Positions 19,878-28,955 of a DNA stretch of 61,753 nt are shown one piece after another. The DNA lies in assembly GCA_050951365.1 (NCBI GenBank), contig JBMNIX010000016.1, forward strand, positions 1-61,753, given 5' to 3'. The position numbers and the translations under genes were made by a program. The notes beneath the pieces are model-generated. The model worked only from the letters and a program-made list of their open reading frames with translations. It ran no database searches and was not told the DNA's origin. Source of the DNA: JAAYHG01 sp012735455. Its GTDB lineage: Bacteria > Bacillota > DTU030 > DUMP01. The stretch's first letter is position 1, and every line of letters starts with the position of its first letter.

Positions 19878-20478
19878 ATGCAAAGACCAGCATCTTCTCC
19901 GCGTAACGGAGATATTCCAGCTGGCCTTCAAAGAATCCATTGATTTTTTTGCCCCCGGTAATCCCCGCATCGGGGCAGCCCTCCTCGACATCTTCTCGCT
20001 GCTGACCCAAACCTTCGACGAAGGCTTCTTAGTGGTAGAAGATGAGGCAGGCCAAGTCCAAGGCTATATCGTGGCTGCGGATAATGTGAAGCGTCTCTGG
20101 ATAAATGCCTTTCGCTCAGGGCTGCTCTGTAGGTGGCTGGGCAATTGGATGGGCGGGCAGTACGGCATCGGCCTCACCACCGCCGCCCGTATCCTCCTGA
20201 ACAAGCTCTGCTATCTCCGCTTTGAAGCCGCCAGCGGCAGCGCGGCCCAGATCCTCTCTGTGGCGGTGGATCCTGCGGCCCAGGGCAAAGGCTATGGCCG
20301 TGCCCTGGTCGAAGCAGGACTGAAGCACCTTAAGGCCACTGGGGCAAAGAGGGTAAAGCTGGAGGTGCGTCCGAACAATGCGGCAGCTGTAAACCTCTAC
20401 ACCCACTTTGGCTTCGCTCCCATGGGTAAAGCCAGGGATCTTCAGGGTGAGTGGCTTGTTATGCAAGCACACCTTTAG
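19864..20478 (+). CDS. GNAT-family N-acetyltransferase
   Basis: Acyl-CoA-dependent N-acyltransferase of about 204 residues. The acetyl-CoA-binding motif is AVDPAAQGKGYGRALVEAGL (Q/GxGxG/A type, about 135-155), preceded by a beta-strand ILSVAV and followed by the typical EVRPNNAAAVNLYTHFGF. I chose ATG at 19864 because the family fold starts there; an in-frame start at 19810 lies deep inside the preceding gene. It overlaps the deacetylase stop by 14 bp, so translation is probably coupled. Substrate unknown; RimI-like residues are limited. Confidence 0.85.
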   Translation: MRITKCKDQHLLRVTEIFQLAFKESIDFFAPGNPRIGAALLDIFSLLTQTFDEGFLVVEDEAGQVQGYIVAADNVKRLWINAFRSGLLCRWLGNWMGGQYGIGLTTAARILLNKLCYLRFEAASGSAAQILSVAVDPAAQGKGYGRALVEAGLKHLKATGAKRVKLEVRPNNAAAVNLYTHFGFAPMGKARDLQGEWLVMQAHL

Positions 20479-20504
20479 CTAATACCCAGCGATTGTTGCT
20501 AAAC

Positions 20505-20533
20505 TTGACATCTTTCATCTTTAGGTTTAGTAT
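20505..20533 (+). promoter_or_regulatory. Sigma-A-type promoter upstream of the HD-domain gene
   Basis: A perfect TTGACA at 20505-20510, a 17-nt spacer, and TAGTAT at 20528-20533, 35 bp before the start codon of the HD gene. Confidence 0.65.
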
Positions 20534-20567
20534 GAACTAAAATCAGGTGGAAAAGGAAGGTTGTGAC

Positions 20568-21146
20568 ATGGCGCATACTCCTAGCCGTGAAGAGGCCTAC
20601 AAACTCCTTGCACGTTACAATAAGAATGACAGCCTGATTAAACATGCCCTGTCGGTGGAGGCGGTGATGCGTCACTTCGCCGAGGTTCTGGGTGAGCCCG
20701 ATGTGGAAAAATGGGCTATTGTCGGTCTAGTGCACGACCTGGATTATGAGCAGTACCCGGAAGAACACTGCCAAAAGGTACGAGAGCTGCTGGAAAAAGA
20801 AGACTGGCCTGCGGACTACATACACGCCGTGGTTAGCCATGGCTGGGGCTTGTGTGCCGATGTGGAGCCGGAGCACAGGATGGAAAAGGTGCTCTACGCC
20901 ATTGACGAGTTGACCGGCCTGATCACGGCAACAGTCTACATGCGCCCCAACAAGAGCATCCTAGACTTAGAAGTCAAGTCTGTGAAGAAGAAATTTAAGT
21001 CTAAGGGTTTTGCCGCCGGGGTTAACCGCGAGGTAATCCAAAAAGGAGCCGAAATGCTGGGAATGGATCTGGACTACTTGATCCAAGAGACCATTAAAGG
21101 CATGAAGAAGGTTGCCGCGGAAATCGGCCTCAAGGGCGATCTCTAG
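20568..21146 (+). CDS. HD-domain (HDIG-type) phosphohydrolase-like protein
   Basis: About 192 residues. The metal motif is H in LIKHALSVEAVM, then the HD pair in VGLVHDLDYE, then a later His/Asp (HGWG, DELTGL), typical of small HDIG proteins found in Firmicutes. Such proteins are predicted nucleotide or phosphate-ester hydrolases; the substrate is unknown. I prefer ATG 20568 (GGAAGG about 8 nt upstream) over an in-frame GTG at 20547. Transcribed alone from the promoter at 20505 and ended by a hairpin at 21159. Confidence 0.85.
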   Translation: MAHTPSREEAYKLLARYNKNDSLIKHALSVEAVMRHFAEVLGEPDVEKWAIVGLVHDLDYEQYPEEHCQKVRELLEKEDWPADYIHAVVSHGWGLCADVEPEHRMEKVLYAIDELTGLITATVYMRPNKSILDLEVKSVKKKFKSKGFAAGVNREVIQKGAEMLGMDLDYLIQETIKGMKKVAAEIGLKGDL

Positions 21147-21158
21147 TCCCACCACTGA

Positions 21159-21195
21159 AGCCTCTCCTCTCTCAGGAGGGGCTATTTTGTTTTTT
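21159..21195 (+). terminator. Terminator after the HD-domain gene
   Basis: A 10-bp stem with one G-T wobble (AGCCTCTCCT / AGGAGGGGCT) followed by a T-rich tail. Confidence 0.8.
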
Positions 21196-21295
21196 CATAC
21201 TTCTGGCTAGTGACTTCCTATGATAGTATAGAGAATAGTATAGACAAATGTATGCAAGAAGATGACATGCCCTCAGCGGCGATGGAGGTAATGAG

Positions 21296-22003
21296 ATGGC
21301 AAAGACTCTTTTGCAGGCCGAGGACATTAGTAAGGTCTACCAGACAGGAGGCGTAGCCGTTCACGCCTTGCGGGGTGTGTCTCTGGAGCTTAAGGAGGGT
21401 GAATTCTTGGTAATCGTGGGCCCAAGTGGGTCGGGCAAGAGCACCCTTCTCAACATCCTTGGGGGTATGGACCTGCCCACTGCCGGCAGAGTCTTGTACC
21501 GGGGAACGGACCTTACCCGCTATGATGAGGCTAAGCTGACTGCCTACCGGCGGCGCGAAGTAGGGTTTGTGTTTCAACACTACAACCTCATGTCCTCTCT
21601 CACGGCGCGCGAGAACGTAGAATTGGCAGCTGAGCTGGTAGCAGACCCCATGCCTACGGATGAGGTCTTGGAACGTGTAGGCCTGAGTGCGCGCACGAAC
21701 CACTTCCCGGCACAAATGTCCGGCGGCGAGCAGCAGCGCGTGGCCATTGCCCGGGCGCTGGCGAAGAAGCCAGGGTTGCTCCTTTGTGACGAACCTACCG
21801 GCGCACTGGACTATGAGACTGGAATCCAGATCCTATCCCTCCTTAGGGAGGTCAATGCTGACTACGGAACCACTGTAGCCATAATTACACACAACCTGGC
21901 CATTGCCGCTATGGGTGACCGGGTACTGCGTATGCGCAGCGGTCAGATTGTCGAGGTGCGCGAGAATCCTGAGCCAGTTCCTGCGGAAAGGATTGTCTGG
22001 TAA
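21296..22003 (+). CDS. ABC transporter ATP-binding protein (LolD/MacB-type)
   Basis: Cytoplasmic ATPase of 235 residues of the class that powers FtsX-like permeases. Walker A GPSGSGKST (about 42-50), Q-loop VFQHYNL, signature MSGGEQQR, Walker B LLLCDEPTGALD, and the switch His in ITHNL are all present. ATG at 21296 follows GGAGG by 7 nt. The permease gene starts one base after its stop, and an adaptor gene follows, so the three form one exporter operon. Likely mechanotransmission-type export of a peptide, lipoprotein or drug; substrate unknown. Confidence 0.93.
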   Translation: MAKTLLQAEDISKVYQTGGVAVHALRGVSLELKEGEFLVIVGPSGSGKSTLLNILGGMDLPTAGRVLYRGTDLTRYDEAKLTAYRRREVGFVFQHYNLMSSLTARENVELAAELVADPMPTDEVLERVGLSARTNHFPAQMSGGEQQRVAIARALAKKPGLLLCDEPTGALDYETGIQILSLLREVNADYGTTVAIITHNLAIAAMGDRVLRMRSGQIVEVRENPEPVPAERIVW

Positions 22004-22004
22004 G

Positions 22005-24365
22005 ATGCGGATAAGAGTACTAGACAAACGTCTCCTTCGCACACTCAGTACAAATAAGCTGCAGTTTGGGGCTGTGACAACGGTTATATTTATCGGGCTC
22101 TTAATTCTTACCTCCCTCACCAACTCCAGCCTAAACTTAGCTTCGTCCCTGAATGAGTATTATTCTTCATGCAACTTCGCTGACCTGTTCGCGGAGTTTG
22201 ATAATGTTCCGGTAAGTAGCATACAAGAGCTGGCTGACTTTCCCGAGGTAAGGGACGTTCAACCCCGCATCGTAACAGATGTCCGCGCTGACGTAGGGCG
22301 GGATGTCAACCCTACCCTGCGTCTGGTCAGCATTGTGGCAGACCAGACAATGAATCAACTCCACCTTCAGGACGGCCGCCTACCTGACAATCCCGGTGAA
22401 CGCGGGATTGCCCTGCTATCGAAGTTTGTCGCAGCCAATGGCCTGCAAGTGGGAGACAGCATTGACCTTATCATTCGCGGCGAGACCTTCCCGCTTACGA
22501 TCACAGCCGTAGTTGACAGCCCGGAGTTTATTTATGCCATTAAGGACCTGAAAAGCATGCTGCCGGACGATCTCAATTTTGGCATTGGTTTTGTCAATAT
22601 GCCGCTGTTGCAGGAACTCTTAAACCTGTCCGGACAGGCCAACAGCGCCACTATTCTTCTAGAGCCAGGCGCCTCGCCGGAAGACACCCGGGACGAAATC
22701 GAAAAAGAATTTAAGGGCCGCGGGCTAAAATCCATCATTACCCGCGATGACCAGGTAAGCCACGCGTTTATTTCTCAGGAATTGGAACAATTGGATAACG
22801 TGTCTACCGCTGTCCCTGTCATGTTTCTGGGCATCGCCGCCCTGGTGATCTTTATGATCATCGCCCGCATGGTGGAGGGAGACCGTACAACCATCGGTAT
22901 CCTTAAGGCCATGGGCTATGGTAATGGCGAAATTCTATCCCACTATGTTAAGCTGGCACTACTCATAGGGCTGATCGGAAGCGTAGCCGGTATAGCTGCG
23001 GGGTTCATGCTGGCAGGCTCCATGTCACGCCTGTACCTTATGTACTTCAACCTTCCCCTGTTTGAAACCCGTGTTTACTACCGCTTCTTGTTCCTGGGAC
23101 TATTCCTGACACTCCTGGTTTGCGGCGGAACCGGTTTCGCCGCAGCCCGGGGGGTGCTGGCCATTGTCCCGGCAGAAGCCATGCGTCCGCCTGCGCCAAC
23201 AGCGGGTAGAAAAAATCTCATGGAGACGTGGCTCCCCGGCCTGTGGCAGCGGCTGAGTTTTAGCTGGAAGCTGGTGCTAAGAAGCCTTTTCCGCGGCAAA
23301 CGCCGCTTCGCCCTGGCCTTTGCTGGCGTCGCCCTCACTTACGGGGTTATTCTCCTCTCTTTGTACTTCTTCAGCTTCTTTGACTTGATTTTCGTAGGAC
23401 AGTTCGACAAGATGGAACGCTATGACTACGCAATCTCGTTTGAGCGGCCAGTGAGCCCCGCCGTCCTGCCGGAGATTCGATCCTTGGCCAGGATCAGCAC
23501 GGTAGAGCCCTTCACAGAGTACCCTTTCCAGATCAAGAATGGCTGGCGAAAGGAGAACATTGTTGCCCGGGCACTGCCTCGGGATACTGAACTGTATTAC
23601 TTTGAGGATCCCGACGGCTACCCCGTGCCCCTGCCCGCTTCCGGTATCATCCTGTCTCAGCAAATAGCCCAGTCCCTGGGAGTACAACCAGGCGATACAG
23701 TGGAGCTCTCTTCTTACGCTACTAAGGGAAAAGAACACTCGGTGGTACTGCGGGGAGTAATAACCATGTACGTAGGGTCGGGGATGTACATGTCTCTGGA
23801 GCAGATGGAACGCTTGACCGGTGAAGCTGGTACTTACACCGGAGTAATACTCAATTCCTCTGACAATATAAAGGGGATTTTTCAGGGCTTTGGCAACGTA
23901 GCATCCGTTTACTCCAATACAGACCTGATTGAAATGTATTCCGAGTTCTTGGGCATGATGATCGCTTCAATATCTGTAATGGTGCTCTTGGGTGGCCTCC
24001 TGGGCTTTGCCATCCTCTTTAACACCACATCGGTCAGCATTTCAGAACGCATGCGCGAGTTCTCATCGCTCCGAGTCCTTGGCTTCTCGCAGCAGGAGGT
24101 ATTCACTCTAGTTGTGCGCGAAAATCTGATTGCACTCTTCCCGGGGCTCTGGGCTGGTATCCCGTTGGGACGGGCTATGGCGGCCGCCATAGCCGACACT
24201 CTAGCTTCCAGCGAACTCTTTTACCTGCCGGTTCTGATACCGCTCAGTTCCTACCTTTATACTGCAATCCTAGTCTTGCTTTTCTGGGCGGTGGCCATGG
24301 CGGCCGTATGGTTCAGGGTGCGCAGGGTCAATTTCCTGGAGGCTTTGTCCGTCCGACTCACCTAA
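22005..24365 (+). CDS. FtsX-like ABC permease with two FtsX domains
   Basis: A 786-residue inner-membrane protein. An N-terminal helix (about 20-42) is followed by an extracytoplasmic MacB-PCD-like domain (to about 260), an FtsX domain (helices about 265-400, FLGIAALVIFMIIARMVEGD), a second single helix (about 440-460), a second extracytoplasmic domain, and a second FtsX domain (about 645-780). This is the duplicated layout of single-chain FtsX permeases. I start it at ATG 22005, one base after the ATPase stop, rather than at an in-frame ATG inside that gene. Partner of the ATPase upstream and the adaptor downstream. Confidence 0.92.
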   Translation: MRIRVLDKRLLRTLSTNKLQFGAVTTVIFIGLLILTSLTNSSLNLASSLNEYYSSCNFADLFAEFDNVPVSSIQELADFPEVRDVQPRIVTDVRADVGRDVNPTLRLVSIVADQTMNQLHLQDGRLPDNPGERGIALLSKFVAANGLQVGDSIDLIIRGETFPLTITAVVDSPEFIYAIKDLKSMLPDDLNFGIGFVNMPLLQELLNLSGQANSATILLEPGASPEDTRDEIEKEFKGRGLKSIITRDDQVSHAFISQELEQLDNVSTAVPVMFLGIAALVIFMIIARMVEGDRTTIGILKAMGYGNGEILSHYVKLALLIGLIGSVAGIAAGFMLAGSMSRLYLMYFNLPLFETRVYYRFLFLGLFLTLLVCGGTGFAAARGVLAIVPAEAMRPPAPTAGRKNLMETWLPGLWQRLSFSWKLVLRSLFRGKRRFALAFAGVALTYGVILLSLYFFSFFDLIFVGQFDKMERYDYAISFERPVSPAVLPEIRSLARISTVEPFTEYPFQIKNGWRKENIVARALPRDTELYYFEDPDGYPVPLPASGIILSQQIAQSLGVQPGDTVELSSYATKGKEHSVVLRGVITMYVGSGMYMSLEQMERLTGEAGTYTGVILNSSDNIKGIFQGFGNVASVYSNTDLIEMYSEFLGMMIASISVMVLLGGLLGFAILFNTTSVSISERMREFSSLRVLGFSQQEVFTLVVRENLIALFPGLWAGIPLGRAMAAAIADTLASSELFYLPVLIPLSSYLYTAILVLLFWAVAMAAVWFRVRRVNFLEALSVRLT

Positions 24366-24375
24366 AGGGGGATGA

Positions 24376-25590
24376 ATGATGAAAAGGGAAAAAAAGGTCC
24401 TTGCAGCTGCTATCCTGGCAATAGTGGCTATAGCAGCAGCGTTTCTCAGCCGCAGCCAAGGTCTGGAGGTAGAAACGGTTGCTGTAGCGGAACAGGAAAT
24501 TACGCGCACAGTACTGGCCTCCGGGTATTTTGACGCAGGGGAGGAAAGAGAGATCGTTGCTCGTTACCCCCTGGTGTTGAGTGAGATACTGGTGGAAGCA
24601 GGGGACACAGTGGAAAAAGGCCAGGTCCTAGCCCGCGCCGACAGTTCGGCGCTAGAAGTGGAAAAACGCACCCTGGAGGCCGAGCTTTCCAGCCTTAAGG
24701 CCCAGCTGGCTGCCTCGGAAACCAATCTACCGCTCCAGCGTAGCCAGGCTGAAACCGCTGCTGCCGCTGCCCAGGAAACACTCGCTCAAGCTGAGCGCGA
24801 AGAAGCTGCCCTGGCGGAACTATTTCGCTCCGGAGCTGTTCCCGAGCTGGAATATCGCCGAGCCCAGTCCCAACTTGCTGCCGCCCAGGCCCAGCTGCAG
24901 CAGGCTCAGGCCGGCTTGGCAGAGGTAAAATCGGCCCAAAACCTGCTCGCCCAACAGCGGAGCCAGATAGACGCTCTTAGTGCCCGGCTCAGTTTACTGG
25001 AGGAACAGCTTTCTTATCACCAGGTGAGCGCAGGAGTAGCAGGTAGGGTGGCCGAGGTGTACGTTAAGGAAGGTGCTGTGGTAGGCGCCGGCACCCCTCT
25101 TTTTCTCCTTCACTCTGCTGAACTCATGATTGAGGCGGAGGTCCTGGCCCAGGACGCACCGGAGCTGAAGGTGGGACAGCGGGTGATCATCTCCGGCACG
25201 GTCCTCAAAGAGCGCGAATTGGTCGGGTCCTTGGCCAAGATTCATCCACGGGCCGTGGAAAAGCTCTCCGAACTGGGGGTCACCCAACGACGCGTTCCAG
25301 TTGAGATTAATCTAGAAGAGACACCGGATAGTATCCGTCCCGGCTATCCGGTGGATGTTGAGATCGTCACAGCGGAAACCAAGGCCCCTGCCGTGCCGAA
25401 AGAAGCAGTGTTTCAATTGCAGGGGAAGGACCATGTCTTTAAGATACTGAACGGCAAAGCTGCGCTGGCTCCAGTTGAAACCGGTCTGGAAGGCGAGGAC
25501 CTAGTAGAGATTCGCTCTGGCCTCGCAGCGGGCGATCTGGTAATCAACAACCCGCCCAAGGAACTGGCCGAGGGAACAAGGATAAGGTAG
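24376..25590 (+). CDS. HlyD/MacA-type membrane-fusion adaptor
   Basis: A 404-residue adaptor with an N-terminal membrane anchor (about 6-24), a lipoyl-like half (about 50-80, VEAGDTVEKGQVLARAD), a long coiled-coil hairpin rich in Ala/Gln/Glu (about 85-210), the second lipoyl half (about 215-250), and beta-barrel and membrane-proximal domains (PKEAVF). In Gram-positive-type cells such adaptors work extracytoplasmically with FtsX permeases. It begins 10 bp after the permease; a convergent terminator at 25624 ends the operon. Confidence 0.9.
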   Translation: MMKREKKVLAAAILAIVAIAAAFLSRSQGLEVETVAVAEQEITRTVLASGYFDAGEEREIVARYPLVLSEILVEAGDTVEKGQVLARADSSALEVEKRTLEAELSSLKAQLAASETNLPLQRSQAETAAAAAQETLAQAEREEAALAELFRSGAVPELEYRRAQSQLAAAQAQLQQAQAGLAEVKSAQNLLAQQRSQIDALSARLSLLEEQLSYHQVSAGVAGRVAEVYVKEGAVVGAGTPLFLLHSAELMIEAEVLAQDAPELKVGQRVIISGTVLKERELVGSLAKIHPRAVEKLSELGVTQRRVPVEINLEETPDSIRPGYPVDVEIVTAETKAPAVPKEAVFQLQGKDHVFKILNGKAALAPVETGLEGEDLVEIRSGLAAGDLVINNPPKELAEGTRIR

Positions 25591-25623
25591 GATCACAAGG
25601 CTTTGCGTCTAGTTACCAAAACA

Positions 25624-25655
25624 GTTAACCCCGGCTGTTACTCAGCCGGGGTAAC
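25624..25655. terminator. Bidirectional terminator between convergent genes
   Basis: A 12-bp stem with one mismatch around TAACCCCGGCTG, lying between the stops at 25590 (plus) and 25659 (minus). Confidence 0.85.
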
Positions 25656-25658
25656 TTG

Positions 25659-26339
25659 TCACTGGGCGGTGAACCACCTGGTTTCTACCATGATCTTGTT
25701 CACACGGGGAAAAACGCCTTCGGAGAACTCCTGCGGCATGTGGGTCGTGACCTGCAGTACCCGGTCACCGCGGCTGCCGAACCCCACATAGCCGATGTAA
25801 GTAGTATCACCATCTTCTTTAACAAAACGCAGCTGATCTTTAGCCCAAGGGTAGACACTGGAGTACTCATAGTGCTCTTTAACGTCCGCGCCTACCTTGG
25901 TTAGCGCCTCTTTCGTTTTGGCGACAGCTTCCTCCTGAGTCACGCCCTCAGGCAACAGCAGGTAGGAAAGGTAAACGTCCTCTCTCTTATTTCCGAGAAA
26001 ATTGGTCATAAATACTGCCGCGTCACCTTCCGCAGAGCTGACTGTATCAGCAATCATGTCGGCAGGAACGTAAGTGAAAAAACCCATGTTATCGACCTGA
26101 AAAAGGATAAGATCAAATTCCTCGTCTGTTCCTTCCAACTGAATAGTGTCTTTCTTTGTCTCTGGCAGCTTTACATCCAGAGAGCCAACGTCCGCGCCCG
26201 GAAAAGGCCCTTCCTGCGGTCCTGACCCTACCTGGGGCTCCTCAGAAGGCGCCGGGGTAGTAGTGGTACAGCCAGCAGTCAGCATTAGTGTCAGTAGACC
26301 AAGAATTAATATGGAAACCAAGACTTGTCTCTTGCGCAA
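25659..26339 (-). CDS. Putative lipoprotein of unknown function
   Basis: A 226-residue secreted protein. The N-terminus is a type II signal peptide with lipobox LTAGC (about 20-24), then a Thr/Pro/Glu linker, then a globular domain with no recognised motif. TTG start at 26339, 8 nt after AAGGAG; no better start exists. Expected to be anchored to the outer face of the membrane. It stands alone, convergent to the adaptor gene and divergent from the dehydratase. Confidence 0.75.
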   Translation of the reverse strand: MRKRQVLVSILILGLLTLMLTAGCTTTTPAPSEEPQVGSGPQEGPFPGADVGSLDVKLPETKKDTIQLEGTDEEFDLILFQVDNMGFFTYVPADMIADTVSSAEGDAAVFMTNFLGNKREDVYLSYLLLPEGVTQEEAVAKTKEALTKVGADVKEHYEYSSVYPWAKDQLRFVKEDGDTTYIGYVGFGSRGDRVLQVTTHMPQEFSEGVFPRVNKIMVETRWFTAQ

Positions 26340-26526
26340 CTTAACTACTCCTTCTTCTCCTGAGTTTCGACCTAGTGAGCAGTGCCCCTGCCACTGTCAT
26401 AATCTATTAGACGAACAACTTCACCAAAAAGTTCCCCCCGGGTACACAAGGAGGTTAAGGTCAGGTTAGCGAATTGGGTCTAGGTAGGGTTGGAAGTACC
26501 ATGACTCATAGGAGGTATGGATAGCC

Positions 26527-28197
26527 GTGCCTGAATCTAAACTGCGCAGCCGGGTACTCATGGACGGCATTACGGGGGCTTATCCACGTGCCATTTACCG
26601 CTCCGTTGGCTTTACCGACGAAGACCTGAAAAAGCCGCAGATTGCCATTGTCAATTCCTGGAGCGAGGCCAACCCCGGCCACATGCACCTTAGAGAGCTG
26701 GCCCGTTACGTTAAAGAGGGAGTTTGGGCCGCCGGGGGCATGCCTGTTGAGTTCAATGTCATTGCCCCCTGTGATGGTGTCTCCCAAGGGGCAGGCATGC
26801 ACTACATCCTGCCCAGCCGGGATATTATCGCCGCCTCGATAGAGCTTATGGTCCAGGCCCACATGTTCGATGGTATGGTGATGCTTTGCTCCTGCGACAA
26901 GATTGTACCGGGTATGCTCATGGCCGCCGCCACCTTGGATATCCCAACTATCTTTGTCCAGGGAGGTCCCATGCTGGCACGAGACTACCAAGGCCAGAAG
27001 ATGGTGATGTCCGATATCAAAGAAGCCATGGGCCGTTTTACAGCCGGAGAGATCAACGAAAAAGAGTTCTACGACATTGAGGCCAACACCAACCGCAGCT
27101 GCGGGGCCTGCGGCATGATGGGCACAGCCAACACCATGAGCTGTTTGGTAGAAGCATTGGGCCTCTCCCTTCCAGGCGGGGGTACCATCCCAGCTGTGGA
27201 AGCAAGGAGACTGCGCCTGGCGCGGGAATCCGGTCGCCGCGCAGTGGAACTGGTGTGGACAGGTGTTACCGCACGCCAGATGATCAACCAACAGGGCTTG
27301 ATCAATGCTATTAGAGTCACTATGGCCATGGGAGGTTCTTCTAACACCGTCCTGCACCTCCCGGCCATTGCCCGCCAGATAGGCTGGGAGATGCCCCTGA
27401 CAGTCTTTGATGACCTGAGCCGTACCACCCCGCTCCTCGCCAAGTTCAAGCCCGCGTCACCTTTTACTCTAGAAGACTTTGACGCAGCCGGCGGGGTTAT
27501 GGCGCTGATGAAAGAGCTCACCCCGCTTTTGGAGCTCGATCTTCCCACGGTGAGCGGCCTGACCCTAAAGGAACAAGTAGCCTCAGCCCAAGTCAAGCGG
27601 CATGACATTATTCGCCCCTTGAGAGATCCTCTTGCTGCGGAGGGCGGGCTGGCCGTACTCCACGGCAACCTGGCTCCAGGTGGCGCTGTAGTGAAACAAA
27701 GCGGTGTGACAGAGAAGATGCTGGTACACCGGGGGCCCGCCCGGGTTGCCAATTCGGAAGAAGAGGTCAAGGACCTGCTGTTAAGTGGGCAGGTACAGCC
27801 CGGGGACGTGCTTGTCATCAAATACGAAGGCCCCCAGGGCGGACCCGGGATGCGGGAGATGAGCATCCCTGCTGCCATCTTGGTGGGCATGGGGCTGGGT
27901 GATTCAGTGGCTATGATCACCGACGGCCGCTACTCCGGTGCCACGCGCGGCCCTTGTATCGGCTATGTTACCCCAGAGGCCTCCCAGGGTGGACCTATAG
28001 CGGTGGTACAGGACGGGGATATGATTCGTATCGACATCCCTAATCGCCGCTTGGAAATCGAATTGAGTAATGAAGAACTGGCCCAGCGACTGCAAACGTG
28101 GAGGCCGCCCGAGAGCAAAATAAAACGCGGCTTTATGAGCCGCTACAGCAGTATCGTGCACTCAGTAGAAGAGGGTGCCTGCCTCTGGAAAAGTTAA
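26527..28197 (+). CDS. ilvD: IlvD/Edd-family dehydratase (dihydroxy-acid dehydratase-like)
   Basis: Iron-sulfur dehydratase that, if a true IlvD, converts 2,3-dihydroxy-isovalerate to 2-oxoisovalerate in Val/Ile/Leu synthesis. 556 residues. Conserved motifs: NSWSEANPGHMHL (about 43-55), SCDKIVPGM (about 122-130), RSCGACGMMGTANTM (about 188-202), and TDGRYSGATRG near 463. The first segment has Gly where the [2Fe-2S] class has Cys (PCNxHL), like the E. coli/B. subtilis PGHxHL class with an oxygen-labile [4Fe-4S] cluster, while the CGACG segment resembles the other class. No other ilv/leu gene is nearby, so a related sugar-acid dehydratase is possible. GTG start at 26527, 11 nt after GGAGG. Ended by a strong terminator. 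Confidence 0.85.
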   Translation: MPESKLRSRVLMDGITGAYPRAIYRSVGFTDEDLKKPQIAIVNSWSEANPGHMHLRELARYVKEGVWAAGGMPVEFNVIAPCDGVSQGAGMHYILPSRDIIAASIELMVQAHMFDGMVMLCSCDKIVPGMLMAAATLDIPTIFVQGGPMLARDYQGQKMVMSDIKEAMGRFTAGEINEKEFYDIEANTNRSCGACGMMGTANTMSCLVEALGLSLPGGGTIPAVEARRLRLARESGRRAVELVWTGVTARQMINQQGLINAIRVTMAMGGSSNTVLHLPAIARQIGWEMPLTVFDDLSRTTPLLAKFKPASPFTLEDFDAAGGVMALMKELTPLLELDLPTVSGLTLKEQVASAQVKRHDIIRPLRDPLAAEGGLAVLHGNLAPGGAVVKQSGVTEKMLVHRGPARVANSEEEVKDLLLSGQVQPGDVLVIKYEGPQGGPGMREMSIPAAILVGMGLGDSVAMITDGRYSGATRGPCIGYVTPEASQGGPIAVVQDGDMIRIDIPNRRLEIELSNEELAQRLQTWRPPESKIKRGFMSRYSSIVHSVEEGACLWKS

Positions 28198-28204
28198 GAA
28201 AGTG

Positions 28205-28236
28205 GGCCGGGTACCGTATGGTGCCCGGCCTTTTTT
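28205..28236 (+). terminator. Terminator after ilvD
   Basis: An 11-bp GC-rich stem (GGCCGGGTACC, one wobble) followed by six T. Confidence 0.92.
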
Positions 28237-28729
28237 ACCAGTGTCCGTGACACAATAGCCGCTCCACCCCGGCCGCAACCAGGGTGCTGCTGATGTTGGC
28301 CAGGACAAGTATCCAGCCCAGCCGTCTGGTATCATCTACCAGCCGTCTGAGGACAAAATAGACGGCCGGAAGCTCCACCACAGCCGTCATTATTAAGGAA
28401 TAAGTACCCACCGTATAATAGGGTGCATCGAGAGCCTTACAAACACAGCGAAACTTATGCCAACAAGCCAGCATCCGCAGCCCATACGGAAAAAGATGTG
28501 AAACTGCATTCGCCAGCAGTACGACAACAAATGACTTCCTTGCATCTAACACCCTGGCAAACCTGGTGACAACCCCCGCTTCCATCAGTGCGATCAACGC
28601 TAAAATGAGAAGTAGAACGTCACATGGACGTACCGTCAGCCACTGCCATGAAGAATTAGCATGAACAGTTGGAGAGGGAGTAAAAAAAACCACCAAGATC
28701 ACAAAGATGATAAATAAGGCCCTTCTCAT
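28235..28729 (-). CDS. Small membrane protein of unknown function
   Basis: A 164-residue protein with a signal-like first helix (FIIFVILVVFF, cleavage possible after VHA) and three to four further hydrophobic segments (about 36-52, 65-85, 105-125, 140-155). It has several Cys (CDVLL, LACWHKFRCVCKAL). No family recognised. Its stop overlaps the ilvD terminator, and it is read towards ilvD. Confidence 0.6.
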   Translation of the reverse strand: MRRALFIIFVILVVFFTPSPTVHANSSWQWLTVRPCDVLLLILALIALMEAGVVTRFARVLDARKSFVVVLLANAVSHLFPYGLRMLACWHKFRCVCKALDAPYYTVGTYSLIMTAVVELPAVYFVLRRLVDDTRRLGWILVLANISSTLVAAGVERLLCHGHW

Positions 28730-28900
28730 AGTCTTCTCCCCTTAAAGCATCCCTCTCACAGTCGCTACACTAGGCCCTACTTTAATTCTAATTGTCCCTC
28801 GGTCCGAATACCAATTATTATTGATTATCTCGTTTATTAAGAAAGAAACTGATGCTTGTTGTATAAGAAATCTTAATTGCTGGTTATCTCCAGTTTAGGC

Positions 28901-28940
28901 AAAAAAAGCCCCTCACCGGGAACCCAGTCCCCGGAGGGGC
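28901..28940 (-). terminator. Terminator after the DegV gene
   Basis: On the minus strand: GCCCCTC/GAGGGGC stem extended by CCGGG/CCCGG, then seven T. Placed 16 bp past the DegV stop. Confidence 0.9.
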
Positions 28941-28955
28941 GGATTTAGCTGCCAA

